This document shows positions 31,568-38,895 of a DNA stretch of 49,538 nucleotides, one piece after another (the stretch's first letter is position 1; every line of letters begins with the position of its first letter). The notes under the pieces were generated by a model. That model ran no database searches. It worked only from the letters and a program-made list of their open reading frames with translations, and was not told the origin of the DNA. The stretch covers positions 1 to 49,538 of the forward strand of contig JAUVXR010000020.1 of assembly GCA_030603495.1 (NCBI GenBank), written 5' to 3'. The position numbers and the translations under genes were made by a program. This DNA comes from a bacterium. GTDB lineage: Bacteria > Armatimonadota > Zipacnadia > Zipacnadales > Zipacnadaceae.

Positions 31568-32425
31568 GTGAGTGCAAAGATACTCGAAGGTGGACCAATT
31601 GCTGAACAGATCGAGGCCGAAATAGTTGCCGAAATCGAAAAGATGGACCGGCCGCCGCGGCTGGTTGCGGTGCTGGTCGGCGATAACGTCGGCGCGCGTA
31701 TGTACGCGAAGATGCAAGCCAAGTCGTGCGAGCAAGTCGGCATCGCCTACGAGCTGAAGGAATTCAGCGACGATATCTCCGAGGCGGACCTGCTCGGAGA
31801 AATCGAAAAGCTCAATGACGATGACTCCGTGGACGGCATGATCCTACAGATGCCGGTGCCTGAGCAGATCAACGCGCGCACCGTCCAAGCCAGCATCGCG
31901 CCGAAAAAAGACGTGGACGGCGTCAATCCAGCCAATCTAGGCCGGGTCGTTATGGGTCACCCAGAAGGTGTGCCCTGCACCGCGCAGGCGGCGGTGCGGC
32001 TGGTCGAGGAGACTGGTATTGACCTGTACGGAGCGGAAGTCGTCGTAGTCGGGCACAGCGAGATTGTGGGTAAGCCGGTCGCGCTGCTGCTGCTGGACAA
32101 GTTCGCGACGACCACGGTCTGCCACATCGGCACCAGCGACGCCGGCATGCTCGAGGAGCATACCACCAAGGCTGACATTCTCATCGTTGCTGTGGGTGTG
32201 GCCGGGCTTATCAAGGGTGATATGATCAAGCCGGGGGCGGCGGTGATTGACGTAGGCATCAACCGCGTCAAAGACCCGGAAACCGGCAAGCGCAAGACCG
32301 TCGGCGATGTGGCCTTCGATGAAGCAGTCGAGGTCGCGGGGATCATCACGCCCGTGCCGGGCGGCGTCGGGCCGATAACCACAGCGATGCTCCTGCACAG
32401 CACGCTGCTGGCGGCCAAGGCGTAA
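31568..32425 (+). CDS. folD: bifunctional methylene-THF dehydrogenase / methenyl-THF cyclohydrolase
   Basis: FolD interconverts 5,10-methylene-, methenyl- and 10-formyl-THF with NADP or NAD. GTG at 31568 follows AGGAGG, and the only in-frame alternative upstream is closed by a stop. The 285-residue protein has the catalytic segment 'YAKMQAKSCEQVGI' with the conserved lysine, 'ILQMPVPEQIN', 'KDVDGVNPANLGR', the nucleotide-binding 'VVGHSEIVGKPVALLLL' and the C-terminal 'PVPGGVGPITTAML'. All family landmarks are present. It sits between fchA and the metF-like gene, so formyl-, methenyl-, methylene- and methyl-level steps are adjacent. The intergenic hairpin repeat before it does not close off the transcript clearly. 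Confidence 0.96.
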   Translation: MSAKILEGGPIAEQIEAEIVAEIEKMDRPPRLVAVLVGDNVGARMYAKMQAKSCEQVGIAYELKEFSDDISEADLLGEIEKLNDDDSVDGMILQMPVPEQINARTVQASIAPKKDVDGVNPANLGRVVMGHPEGVPCTAQAAVRLVEETGIDLYGAEVVVVGHSEIVGKPVALLLLDKFATTTVCHIGTSDAGMLEEHTTKADILIVAVGVAGLIKGDMIKPGAAVIDVGINRVKDPETGKRKTVGDVAFDEAVEVAGIITPVPGGVGPITTAMLLHSTLLAAKA

Positions 32426-32505
32426 CCAGGCATTCACAGAGAAAAGCATGCGCCAAGTCTCGATGCAGTAAGCGTATGTTCCAACGAAAGTTCGGAGGAT
32501 AGGTA

Positions 32506-33384
32506 ATGAAGCTAACCCAGGCATTCCAGGAACAAGACTTTGTGGTAACCGGTGAAGTCGGGCCGCCCAAGGGCGCCACCGTCGAGGAGATTATGGAAGG
32601 CGCCCGCGTCATGAAAGACTATGTGACGGCGGTCAACGTCACCGACAACCAGAGCGCGGTGATGCGGCTGGGGTCGCTGGCCGTCGCGCGGCTGCTCAAG
32701 GAAGAAGGCATCGAGCCGGTCTATCAGATGACCTGCCGCGATCGCAACCGCATCATGCTGCAATCGGACCTGCTCTCCGCGGAGGTTCTGGACATTGACA
32801 ACGTGCTGATCATCACCGGCGATCACATGGCTATGGGGGACCATCCCCAGGCCAAGCCCGTCTTCGACCTGGACTCCGTGCAGCTCTTGGAGGCGGCTAA
32901 GGGGCTGAATGAGGGCCATGACATGGCGGGCAACGAGCTGGAGACGCCGACCGATCTATGCCTCGGGGCGGTAGTGACCCCGGCCAGTAGCTATCTGGAC
33001 CTGCAGATTATGAAGCTGGAGAAGAAGATCGCGGCGGGCGCGGAGTTCATCCAGACTCAGGCGGTCTATGATCCGGCGACCTTCGAACAGTTTATGAAGC
33101 GGGTGGAGGGCTTTGGGGTGCCGATAATGGCGGGTATTGTGCCGGTGAAGTCGGCGGGAATGGCCAAGTATATGAACGCCAACGTCGCCGGCGTCCGGGT
33201 GCCTGACGAGATAATCAAGCGTATGGCCGACACCCCCAAGGCGGAGCGTAAGCAGGTCGCCACGGAGATAACGGCTGAGTTCATCCGCGAGATCAAGGAT
33301 ATGTGCGAGGGTGCGCACATTATGCCCCAGGGCTGGGACGATATGATTCCTGAGGTGGTAAAGCAGGCGGGATTGGCTTCCTGA
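32506..33384 (+). CDS. metF: methylenetetrahydrofolate reductase (MetF family)
   Basis: The 292-residue protein is a MetF-type TIM barrel. 'FVVTGEVGPPKGATVEEIME' at the N-terminus has the catalytic glutamate. 'AVNVTDNQSAVMRLGSLAVA', 'QMTCRDRNRIMLQSDLL', 'VLIITGDHMAMGDHP' and 'GAEFIQTQAVYD' match MetF and the short MTHFR-like proteins of anaerobes. It reduces methylene-THF to methyl-THF, for methionine synthesis or the methyl branch of the Wood-Ljungdahl pathway. GGAGG lies 9 bases before ATG. The MetV partner found in some acetogens is not coded here, nor is formate-THF ligase. The electron donor cannot be inferred from sequence alone. Confidence 0.9.
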   Translation: MKLTQAFQEQDFVVTGEVGPPKGATVEEIMEGARVMKDYVTAVNVTDNQSAVMRLGSLAVARLLKEEGIEPVYQMTCRDRNRIMLQSDLLSAEVLDIDNVLIITGDHMAMGDHPQAKPVFDLDSVQLLEAAKGLNEGHDMAGNELETPTDLCLGAVVTPASSYLDLQIMKLEKKIAAGAEFIQTQAVYDPATFEQFMKRVEGFGVPIMAGIVPVKSAGMAKYMNANVAGVRVPDEIIKRMADTPKAERKQVATEITAEFIREIKDMCEGAHIMPQGWDDMIPEVVKQAGLAS

Positions 33385-33508
33385 GGCGGTATTCAAGCCA
33401 CAAGTCGTGCCTGCCTCTGATGCTACGAGTGTGGAAATGAGAAATCTCTAATACGAGGGAGGAGAAACAAGCAGCGACCGCGAATACTCCAAGCAAGGAG
33501 GTGTTCTC

Positions 33509-33955
33509 ATGACCAAGGACGTTAACGAGCAGACAGAAGCTGAAGAGATTGGGCAGGAAGCAAGCCCGGGGGTGGAGGGCCCTGGCCCGCGCTGCCAAGT
33601 AAGTGGATTCTGGGTAGTAACGACCGTGATTTTTGTAGTGTTTTGTGCGGTACTGGCCTGGCTGTACGCTGAGCAGATAGACCAGGTTCAAGTGCTAGAG
33701 AGGCAGGCTAACCTAGCAACCAGGCAAGCAGCCAGTCTAGGACAGGCCAATAGGCGAGTCTCGGCTGAACTTGCCGAAGTAGTAGGCAAGCTCAGAGAGG
33801 TCGTCAAAGTAATAGACGAGCTCGAGGGGGCCTATCCCGCCGCTGAGCAGCCTCCGGCCGAAAAAGAGCCAGCCGGGGCACCAGGTGAGGTTGCGGAGCC
33901 AGAAGCGGCAGCAGAAGAACTGCCGCCAGGGCCACCACCTGTTCTGGCGCCATAG
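33509..33955 (+). CDS. hypothetical single-pass membrane protein with coiled coil
   Basis: I do not recognise this 148-residue protein. It starts after AAGGAGG. An acidic cytoplasmic N-terminus (1-30) is followed by one membrane helix (about 34-54, 'FWVVTTVIFVVFCAVLAWLY'). A coiled coil runs from about 58 to 110 ('QVQVLERQANLATRQAASLG', 'LAEVVGKLREVVKVIDELEG'). A Pro/Ala/Glu-rich tail ends the protein. The layout recalls small membrane-tethered coiled-coil proteins such as FtsB/FtsL-like or LapA-like ones, but no family motif supports that. It is 124 bases after metF and 334 before the next start, so it may be transcribed with either. Confidence 0.65.
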   Translation: MTKDVNEQTEAEEIGQEASPGVEGPGPRCQVSGFWVVTTVIFVVFCAVLAWLYAEQIDQVQVLERQANLATRQAASLGQANRRVSAELAEVVGKLREVVKVIDELEGAYPAAEQPPAEKEPAGAPGEVAEPEAAAEELPPGPPPVLAP

Positions 33956-34289
33956 TGTGGAGGGCACACGGCGCGCCAGGTGTGTGTGGATGACTTGGCC
34001 AGGCGGGTAGCGGAGGCGTGCGGAATAGCGGAGTAGTAGTGTTCCCATTCTGCGCGACTCACTGGCGCGAAGACAGTGGCTACGTCTTTGCCAGCAGCGC
34101 TCTCCGATGTGGGGGGGAAAGTGTCGTAGCCCGTGAGGGGTGAGGCTGCTAGGATAGATGGCAGCAGAGGTGACTGGGAGGTGTTTCGCTGCGGGGTCAA
34201 GGGCGTTCGGCCCGCGAACATGCGGCGGAGTAGTGTCGGTGCTGCGAGCACAAGCACGCGCATTGAAGCGGTATGGGAGGAATGCTGCG
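33956..34289. other. gene-free stretch between two unknown genes
   Basis: No convincing start with ribosome-binding site, RNA gene or repeat was found in these 334 bases. The frame of the following gene stays open back to an ATG at 34158, but that ATG has only a weak AGGA just 3 bases before it. Confidence 0.5.
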
Positions 34290-34823
34290 ATGAGTAGTTT
34301 CTGGCAACAAACAAGAGAGTTCTGGGACCGACTGCTACGCGGCGGTAAACAATCGGGGGGGGTAATAGCTGAAAGGCTGTGCCGGCGGGCAACGATGCAA
34401 AAGGTGGCTGCACGGATTCGTGGGCTGAACCGGGAGCGTAGCCAACTAATCAGCACTATCGGCAAGAAGGTCTACTCTTTGCACACGCGCGGCAAGGTGC
34501 AGAACCGAGATGTGCTCAGTGATTGCTTGCGTATTGACGAAGCTGGACAGGAGATTGAAGCTCTTCAGCAGCAGATGGAAGAGCTCCGCCGCGAGGCAGC
34601 AGCTGGGGAGGAGCTAGTGGTGGATATTGAGGATGAAGCGCCCCTGGCCGAGGAGGCCGAAGAGGAGGCAAGTGCAGTTGAGCCTCCGGAGCAGGAGCCT
34701 GCGCAGCCCCGTGGCGAGGACCTCGTGATGGACGTGGAGGACGAAGCGGCAGAGCCCCAGCAGTTGCAACAAGAGGAATGCGCAGATCAGCCGCCAGGAG
34801 AGCAGGCCAGCCTGGCGGACTAA
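34290..34823 (+). CDS. hypothetical coiled-coil protein with duplicated acidic motif
   Basis: The start at 34290 follows GGGAGG by 9 bases, giving 177 residues; an upstream in-frame ATG at 34158 would add 44 residues without homology or a good ribosome-binding site. The first half is basic and helical ('ARIRGLNRERSQLISTIGKK', 'VYSLHTRGKV'). A coiled coil lies at about 75-105. The tail is very acidic and carries a duplicated motif, EELVVDIEDEA at 107-117 and EDLVMDVEDEA at 143-153. No family is recognised and there is no signal peptide. The charge split suggests that it binds nucleic acid or another protein. It is followed by a hairpin and then the rnpA promoter. Confidence 0.7.
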   Translation: MSSFWQQTREFWDRLLRGGKQSGGVIAERLCRRATMQKVAARIRGLNRERSQLISTIGKKVYSLHTRGKVQNRDVLSDCLRIDEAGQEIEALQQQMEELRREAAAGEELVVDIEDEAPLAEEAEEEASAVEPPEQEPAQPRGEDLVMDVEDEAAEPQQLQQEECADQPPGEQASLAD

Positions 34824-34884
34824 GGCGGGCTGAATCGAGCCAGCCGGCTTGTCGTTGAATAGTAGCCAGATCGGACGCACATTC

Positions 34885-34914
34885 CGAGCACGGCGCTCTC
34901 AAGCGTCGTGCTCG
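34885..34914 (+). terminator. hairpin before the rnpA promoter
   Basis: CGAGCACGGCGCT (34885-34897) pairs with AGCGTCGTGCTCG (34902-34914), a 13-bp stem with one G-T pair and a 4-base loop, about 60 bases after the preceding stop. CTTGTCTGGTT follows, so the T-run is poor. Confidence 0.5.
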
Positions 34915-34923
34915 CTTGTCTGG

Positions 34924-34952
34924 TTGCCACAAAGGCAGGTTTGTGCTATATT
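34924..34952 (+). promoter_or_regulatory. sigma70-type promoter of rnpA-yidD-yidC-jag
   Basis: TTGCCA (34924-34929), 17-base spacer, TATATT (34947-34952), about 70 bases before rnpA. Confidence 0.7.
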
Positions 34953-35023
34953 TATGGTGGGAGTGGCTGGGGTTGGCTGCTTATCCTTATGCGGCGTAGA
35001 CCGGAGAGCCGGGCCGAGCAGCG

Positions 35024-35365
35024 ATGGCGAAAGTTGTGACTCTGAGGCGACAGCGCGACTTCGAGCGGCTGTTCGCCGAAGGGAAGAGATATCACCACGA
35101 GCTGTTGATGATGGTGGTTTGCCCGCGCCCCGAGACAGACCCGGCGCGGGCGGCCTTTATCGTCGGTCGCCGGGTGGACAAGCGTGCAGTTGTCCGCAAC
35201 AAGGTCAAGCGGCGGCTGCGGGAGGCCTGGCGCCGAGAGCTGCCCAACATCAACAGGGGTGTTGACGTCGCTTTCGTTGCGCAGATAGCGGCGGCAGGGG
35301 CAAGTTATCACGAGCTGGCCGCGCTCATGCACAAGCATCTGACCGAGGCCGGGGTGGTAGATTAA
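35024..35365 (+). CDS. rnpA: ribonuclease P protein component
   Basis: RnpA is the basic protein subunit that helps RNase P RNA trim the 5' ends of tRNA precursors. The 113-residue protein opens with 'LRRQRDFERLFAEGKRYHHE' and has the RNR signature in 'VGRRVDKRAVVRNKVKRRLR' near residues 47-66. 'DVAFVAQIAAAGASYHELAA' closes it. In most bacteria rpmH (ribosomal protein L34) lies just before rnpA. Here the 200 bases upstream hold only a hairpin and a promoter, so L34 must be coded elsewhere. The downstream order yidD-yidC-jag is the usual one. The RNase P RNA gene was not found in the window. Confidence 0.93.
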   Translation: MAKVVTLRRQRDFERLFAEGKRYHHELLMMVVCPRPETDPARAAFIVGRRVDKRAVVRNKVKRRLREAWRRELPNINRGVDVAFVAQIAAAGASYHELAALMHKHLTEAGVVD

Positions 35366-35381
35366 AAGTTGGTTGTTGCGG

Positions 35382-35434
35382 CGGGCGTTCCGCCCGTCGG
35401 CTTTGGACAAGCGAAATGCCTGTCCCGCCGACAG
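35382..35434. repeat. GC-rich double hairpin repeat upstream of yidD
   Basis: CGGGCG and CGCCCG (35382-35396) pair around TTC, and CTGTC and GACAG (35420-35434) pair around CCGCC. The second part, GCCTGTCCCGCCGACA, resembles the sequence after the hairpin before folD at 31520. Both copies lie in the short gap just before a gene start. Confidence 0.5.
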
Positions 35435-35446
35435 AATGATGAGAAT

Positions 35447-35734
35447 ATGCACAGGTGGGCTCAACGACTGGTAATCGGTCTCATCAGGCTGTATCAGCGG
35501 ACCTTTTCAAGGGTACTGCCGTCGACCTGTCGCTACCAGCCGACCTGTTCTGAATATGCCGTCGGGGCTGTACGCATTCATGGTGTGCTGAAGGGCCTGG
35601 GGCTGGCAGGGTGGCGGGTAATGCGCTGTCACCCGTTTGCGACGGGCGGCTACGACCCGGTGCCCCTGCCCCACCCGCGGCTGGAGCACAATATTTCCCG
35701 GCAATCCACTACTGTAGAGTTGAGTGATAGATGA
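35447..35734 (+). CDS. yidD: membrane protein insertion efficiency factor YidD
   Basis: YidD is a small membrane-associated protein coded beside yidC in most bacteria and helps YidC-dependent insertion. The 95-residue protein has '[20 protein letters not shown]' with '[15 protein letters not shown]', followed by '[19 protein letters not shown]', all landmarks of the family (formerly DUF37). The start is taken at ATG 35447 because the family begins close to this residue; longer frames run back into the repeat before it and into rnpA. There is no strong ribosome-binding site. It overlaps yidC by 4 bases (ATGA), which implies coupled translation. Confidence 0.93.
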   Translation: MHRWAQRLVIGLIRLYQRTFSRVLPSTCRYQPTCSEYAVGAVRIHGVLKGLGLAGWRVMRCHPFATGGYDPVPLPHPRLEHNISRQSTTVELSDR

Positions 35735-37458
35735 GAACCGTTAGCAATCTTTTCGCGGTGTGCCTGGTGCTAGCCCTGCCGGTGCTGGGTACGCCATCCT
35801 GGCTAGGCCAGGTCTGTGCTGAACCCCTTCCGGGCCAGGAAGGCCTGCCGCCGGAGCTAACGATCCCGGCGGAGCCAGAGTTGGATGACCAGATTGATGA
35901 CCTCGAGGACCTGGCCAAGTATGCCAAGAGAAACGCTCCTGAGACCGGCTTTGTTGCCAGCCTCAAGAATCTCTTTTCGGGCACGAAGAAGCCGCGGTTG
36001 ATAAATATTGATCTGCTGGCTGCTAACGTCTCCGAGTTGAAGGGCACGCAGATTGTGGTGGAGGGTATCTACGAAGTCCGGGGTGAAGAGGAGGCGATCT
36101 TCCGCAGCGAAGGCGCGACCTGTCATCTGACTCTGGCCGGTGGCACCCAGCCCGAGGGCTTTCCTGACTCGGGCCCCGATGGCTTGCCCGCCCGCGTCGA
36201 GGGCACCGTCGAGATGGGCGAGCAGGGCCTCCCGCTGATTCGAGTTCAGCAGCTCACTCCGGCGCTGGCACTCAGCTTCATTCGTCTGGGCCGCGCCTAT
36301 GAATTGGACGAAGAATACGAAGACGCCGTAGAGGCTTACTCAGCCGGCGCTGTGGCTGGAGTGCCGACCGGCTACAAGTACGCCGCCTTTGCCCGGATTC
36401 ATGCTGCCGAACTGGCGTTGGAGGAGCTTGACGACGGAGCCACAGCCCGCCGGCTCTATGATGCGGCTTGGACTGGATTCGCTGCCACCAAGACCAACGC
36501 GGAGACGGGCTACTACACCTGGACGCGACCGGCTAATGCGCAGACCTGGCAGAAGCAACCGGTCGGTGAAGCAATCCGTGAGCCGCTGGACAGTCTAAAG
36601 CGGGGCGGCTTCTGGTACGGTCTGGTCAACGCCTTCGTCAGAATAGCAGGCGGCAACCCGGCGTTCGGTGTGCTGCTGCTCGCCGTAGTCACCCGGCTGA
36701 TGATCTATCCCCTGACCAAGAAGCAGCTCGTCTCAATGCGGGCAATGCAGAAGATCCAGCCGCGCATTAAGGAGCTCCAGAAAAAGCACAAGGACAACAA
36801 GCAGAAGTTCCAGGAGGAGTTCTGGAAGCTCTGTAAAGAACACAACGTCAACCCCTTGGGGGGCTGTCTGCCCCTGCTTGTCCAGATGCCAATCTTGATC
36901 ATGATCTACCGGGGCATCCGTGACTATGCCGTCCAGTTCGATGGCGCCTCGTTCCTGTGGGTCAAGAACCTGGCGCAGCCGGACATCTATCTGCTGGTCG
37001 CCTACACCATCAGTATGATTGGCTTCCAGAAAATGACTCAGAGGATGAACCCGGCAGCGGCGATGGACCCCCAGCAGGCCAGCCAGCAGCAAATGATGAC
37101 CTACATGATGCCACTGTTGTTCTTCTTCATGTTCCAGTCGTTCCCGGCTGCGTTCATTCTTTATTGGCTGGGAACCAACCTCGTGTACTTCACCGAGCAA
37201 TACTTGTTTCTGCACCTCCACCGGGAGAACGGTGGCGACTCGGCTAACCGGGGGAACGGTGGCGACTCGGCTAGTGGTGGTAAGAAGACATCGGGTGGAT
37301 TTGCCGCCGCTATGGCGAAGATAGTCTCTGGGGCTGGCGCGAAGAAGGAAGCCAAGACCGAAGGCAAACCGCAGAGCTACGAAGAAACGAAGGCGGCTGC
37401 TGGAGGCAAGAAGGTTGGCAAGGAAGATAAACGCCGGCCGGCCAAGCGGCGGGGATGA
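35731..37458 (+). CDS. yidC: membrane protein insertase YidC/Oxa1 with unusual periplasmic region
   Basis: The insertase core lies at about 296-495 and has five-helix Oxa1 features. '[18 protein letters not shown]' carries the conserved groove arginine (R322). '[20 protein letters not shown]' is the cytoplasmic coiled hairpin, and '[20 protein letters not shown]' and '[12 protein letters not shown]' are membrane segments. A signal-like first helix (1-30) precedes a periplasmic part of about 260 residues. This part does not look like the beta-super-sandwich of Gram-negative YidC. It reads like an OB-type strand domain (about 88-175, '[20 protein letters not shown]') and then a TPR-like helical stretch (178-260). 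The C-terminal tail is basic with repeated NGGDSA. Total 575 residues. The context (yidD before, jag after) confirms the assignment. Confidence 0.93.
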   Translation: MRTVSNLFAVCLVLALPVLGTPSWLGQVCAEPLPGQEGLPPELTIPAEPELDDQIDDLEDLAKYAKRNAPETGFVASLKNLFSGTKKPRLINIDLLAANVSELKGTQIVVEGIYEVRGEEEAIFRSEGATCHLTLAGGTQPEGFPDSGPDGLPARVEGTVEMGEQGLPLIRVQQLTPALALSFIRLGRAYELDEEYEDAVEAYSAGAVAGVPTGYKYAAFARIHAAELALEELDDGATARRLYDAAWTGFAATKTNAETGYYTWTRPANAQTWQKQPVGEAIREPLDSLKRGGFWYGLVNAFVRIAGGNPAFGVLLLAVVTRLMIYPLTKKQLVSMRAMQKIQPRIKELQKKHKDNKQKFQEEFWKLCKEHNVNPLGGCLPLLVQMPILIMIYRGIRDYAVQFDGASFLWVKNLAQPDIYLLVAYTISMIGFQKMTQRMNPAAAMDPQQASQQQMMTYMMPLLFFFMFQSFPAAFILYWLGTNLVYFTEQYLFLHLHRENGGDSANRGNGGDSASGGKKTSGGFAAAMAKIVSGAGAKKEAKTEGKPQSYEETKAAAGGKKVGKEDKRRPAKRRG

Positions 37459-37508
37459 GCTTGAGTGATTATCCGGTGTTGTTGCGTATTGCGGGAGGGT
37501 AGTTACCG

Positions 37509-38294
37509 ATGCGATTCGTAGAGATATCTGCTCCTACTCTGGAAGAAGCGCGGAAGGCCGCGGCGTTTCAACTGGGTGTCTCCGAAGAGGATGTCGAAAT
37601 CGAGGTCCTCGGGCAGCCGCGCAAACTGCTTGGTCTGATCGGCTCGGGCCAGTACAAGGTCAGAGCTACCTGCGAGGAGCCGCCGTCCGGCGACGTTGTG
37701 GTGGGGGAGGTTGAAGGCGAAGCCCCGGCAGCCGCGGGCATCGAACCGCCCGAGCCGCAGGTCATCACTGAGGTGGGCGCGCCAGTGCAGCCGCCGGCCC
37801 CGCCCCTCCAGGAGCCGGACCATCCTGCGCAGGCGGTCGCTGAGCGAGCCCAACAGCTCACGGAGCAGATCACCGCGCTGATGGGCATCGAGAGCCAGGT
37901 GAACATCACCGAGATCGAAGACGACCAGGTGAAGCTTAGCATTGACGGGGGTGAGAACACCGGGCTGCTCATCGGCCAGTATGGCGGCACACTCGATGCG
38001 CTCCAGTTGGTTGTGGCCATCGGGGCCAACAAGGGCATCAGGCAGGGATGTCGGGTGATTCTTGACACCGCCGAAGGCTATCGCGAGAGCCACGAAGAGC
38101 AGCTGCGCCGCCAGGCCTGCGAGGCTGCCCAAGAGGCTAAGGAGACTGGCCGAGAGGTGGTTATCCCTGATCTGAAGGGTTATGAACGACGCATAATCCA
38201 TATGGAGTTATGCGAAGACCCTGACGTCGAAACCTACTCTGAGGGAGACGAGCGCGATCGGCGGCTGGTAGTAACGCCGGTCAATCACGAATAG
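37509..38294 (+). CDS. jag: RNA-binding protein Jag/KhpB (Jag-N, KH, R3H)
   Basis: The 261-residue protein has the Jag N-terminal domain at about 1-55 ('ISAPTLEEARKAAAFQLGVS', 'IEVLGQPRKLLGLIGSGQYK'). A Pro/Glu-rich linker (about 60-115) follows. The KH domain ends in 'GLLIGQYGGTLDALQLVVAI' and the R3H domain contains 'GYRESHEEQLRRQACEAAQE', with the R-x-x-x-H motif in 'YERRIIHMEL'. KhpB with KhpA binds many RNAs and affects cell elongation in Firmicutes. It follows yidC by 50 bases, the usual order. mnmE and mnmG, which often come next, are absent. GGAGGG is about 9 bases before ATG. Confidence 0.92.
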   Translation: MRFVEISAPTLEEARKAAAFQLGVSEEDVEIEVLGQPRKLLGLIGSGQYKVRATCEEPPSGDVVVGEVEGEAPAAAGIEPPEPQVITEVGAPVQPPAPPLQEPDHPAQAVAERAQQLTEQITALMGIESQVNITEIEDDQVKLSIDGGENTGLLIGQYGGTLDALQLVVAIGANKGIRQGCRVILDTAEGYRESHEEQLRRQACEAAQEAKETGREVVIPDLKGYERRIIHMELCEDPDVETYSEGDERDRRLVVTPVNHE

Positions 38295-38328
38295 CTGCTA
38301 CGAAGTCCCGTCTTCTGAGGCCATCATA

Positions 38329-38823
38329 GTGAACAACCCACGCAAGCTGGTTGATCTGGCGCAACTGAGCACCATTATTGCCGACCTGCGCAGCGCTGGT
38401 CAACGGGTAGTCTTCACCAACGGCTGCTTCGATATCATCCACCCCGGGCATATTCTCCACCTTCAGCAGGCCCGGCAGGAGGGGGACGTCCTGGTTGTCG
38501 CCATTAACAGCGACGAGTCGGTGCGCCGGCTCAAAGGTCCCGACCGCCCCGTCTTCAGTGAGCAAGAACGAGCGATGATGCTCACCGCCCTCGAGCCAGT
38601 GGACTACATCGTCATCTTTGATACGCTGCGCGTCACCGGTCTGATCGGGGCAGTGAAGCCCGACACCTATATCAAGGGCGGCGACTACACCATTGACACG
38701 CTCATCCCCGAGGAGCGTCAGGCACTGGAGGACTGTGGTGCGCAGATTGTCATATTGCCGGAGATCGGCAGCTTCTCCACAACCGGCATTATTGAGCGAG
38801 TACGCAACAATAGTGGCGTCTGA
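38329..38823 (+). CDS. hldE: D-glycero-beta-D-manno-heptose 1-phosphate adenylyltransferase
   Basis: This is the stand-alone adenylyltransferase (RfaE2/HldC type) that makes ADP-heptose for the LPS inner core or S-layer glycans. The 164-residue protein starts at GTG 38329. It has the nucleotidyltransferase motif 'TNGCFDIIHPGHILHLQQAR' (H38-P-G-H41) and 'AINSDESVRRLKGPDRPV'. 'PDTYIKGGDYTIDTLIPEER' and the C-terminal 'STTGIIERVR' complete the family pattern. In E. coli the equivalent is the C-terminal half of HldE. The kinase partner (HldA) is not in the window. It follows jag by 34 bases. With kdsC it supports an LPS-type envelope. Confidence 0.9.
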   Translation: MNNPRKLVDLAQLSTIIADLRSAGQRVVFTNGCFDIIHPGHILHLQQARQEGDVLVVAINSDESVRRLKGPDRPVFSEQERAMMLTALEPVDYIVIFDTLRVTGLIGAVKPDTYIKGGDYTIDTLIPEERQALEDCGAQIVILPEIGSFSTTGIIERVRNNSGV

Positions 38824-38895
38824 CCGGGCCCGGATAAATTCGTGCCTAGGGGGAACAACCCTCAGCCAAGGGTGGAACCCCGCAACCGTTCTCGT

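Noticed and set aside
32426-32505. Possible THF or SAM riboswitch before metF
   Set aside because: The 80-base gap is too short and no conserved core was found.
34158-34289. Upstream start adding 44 residues to the acidic coiled-coil protein
   Set aside because: Poor ribosome-binding site and no conserved features, while 34290 has GGGAGG at good spacing.
34824-35023. rpmH (ribosomal protein L34) before rnpA
   Set aside because: No frame resembling the short, Lys/Arg-rich L34 was found; the stretch holds only a hairpin and a promoter.
38824-38895. Nested GGGG/CCCC and CCCT/AGGG hairpins between hldE and the CsgG-like gene, considered as a riboswitch
   Set aside because: It lies between convergent gene ends, not before a gene, and matches no riboswitch consensus I know. 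At most a weak two-way terminator.
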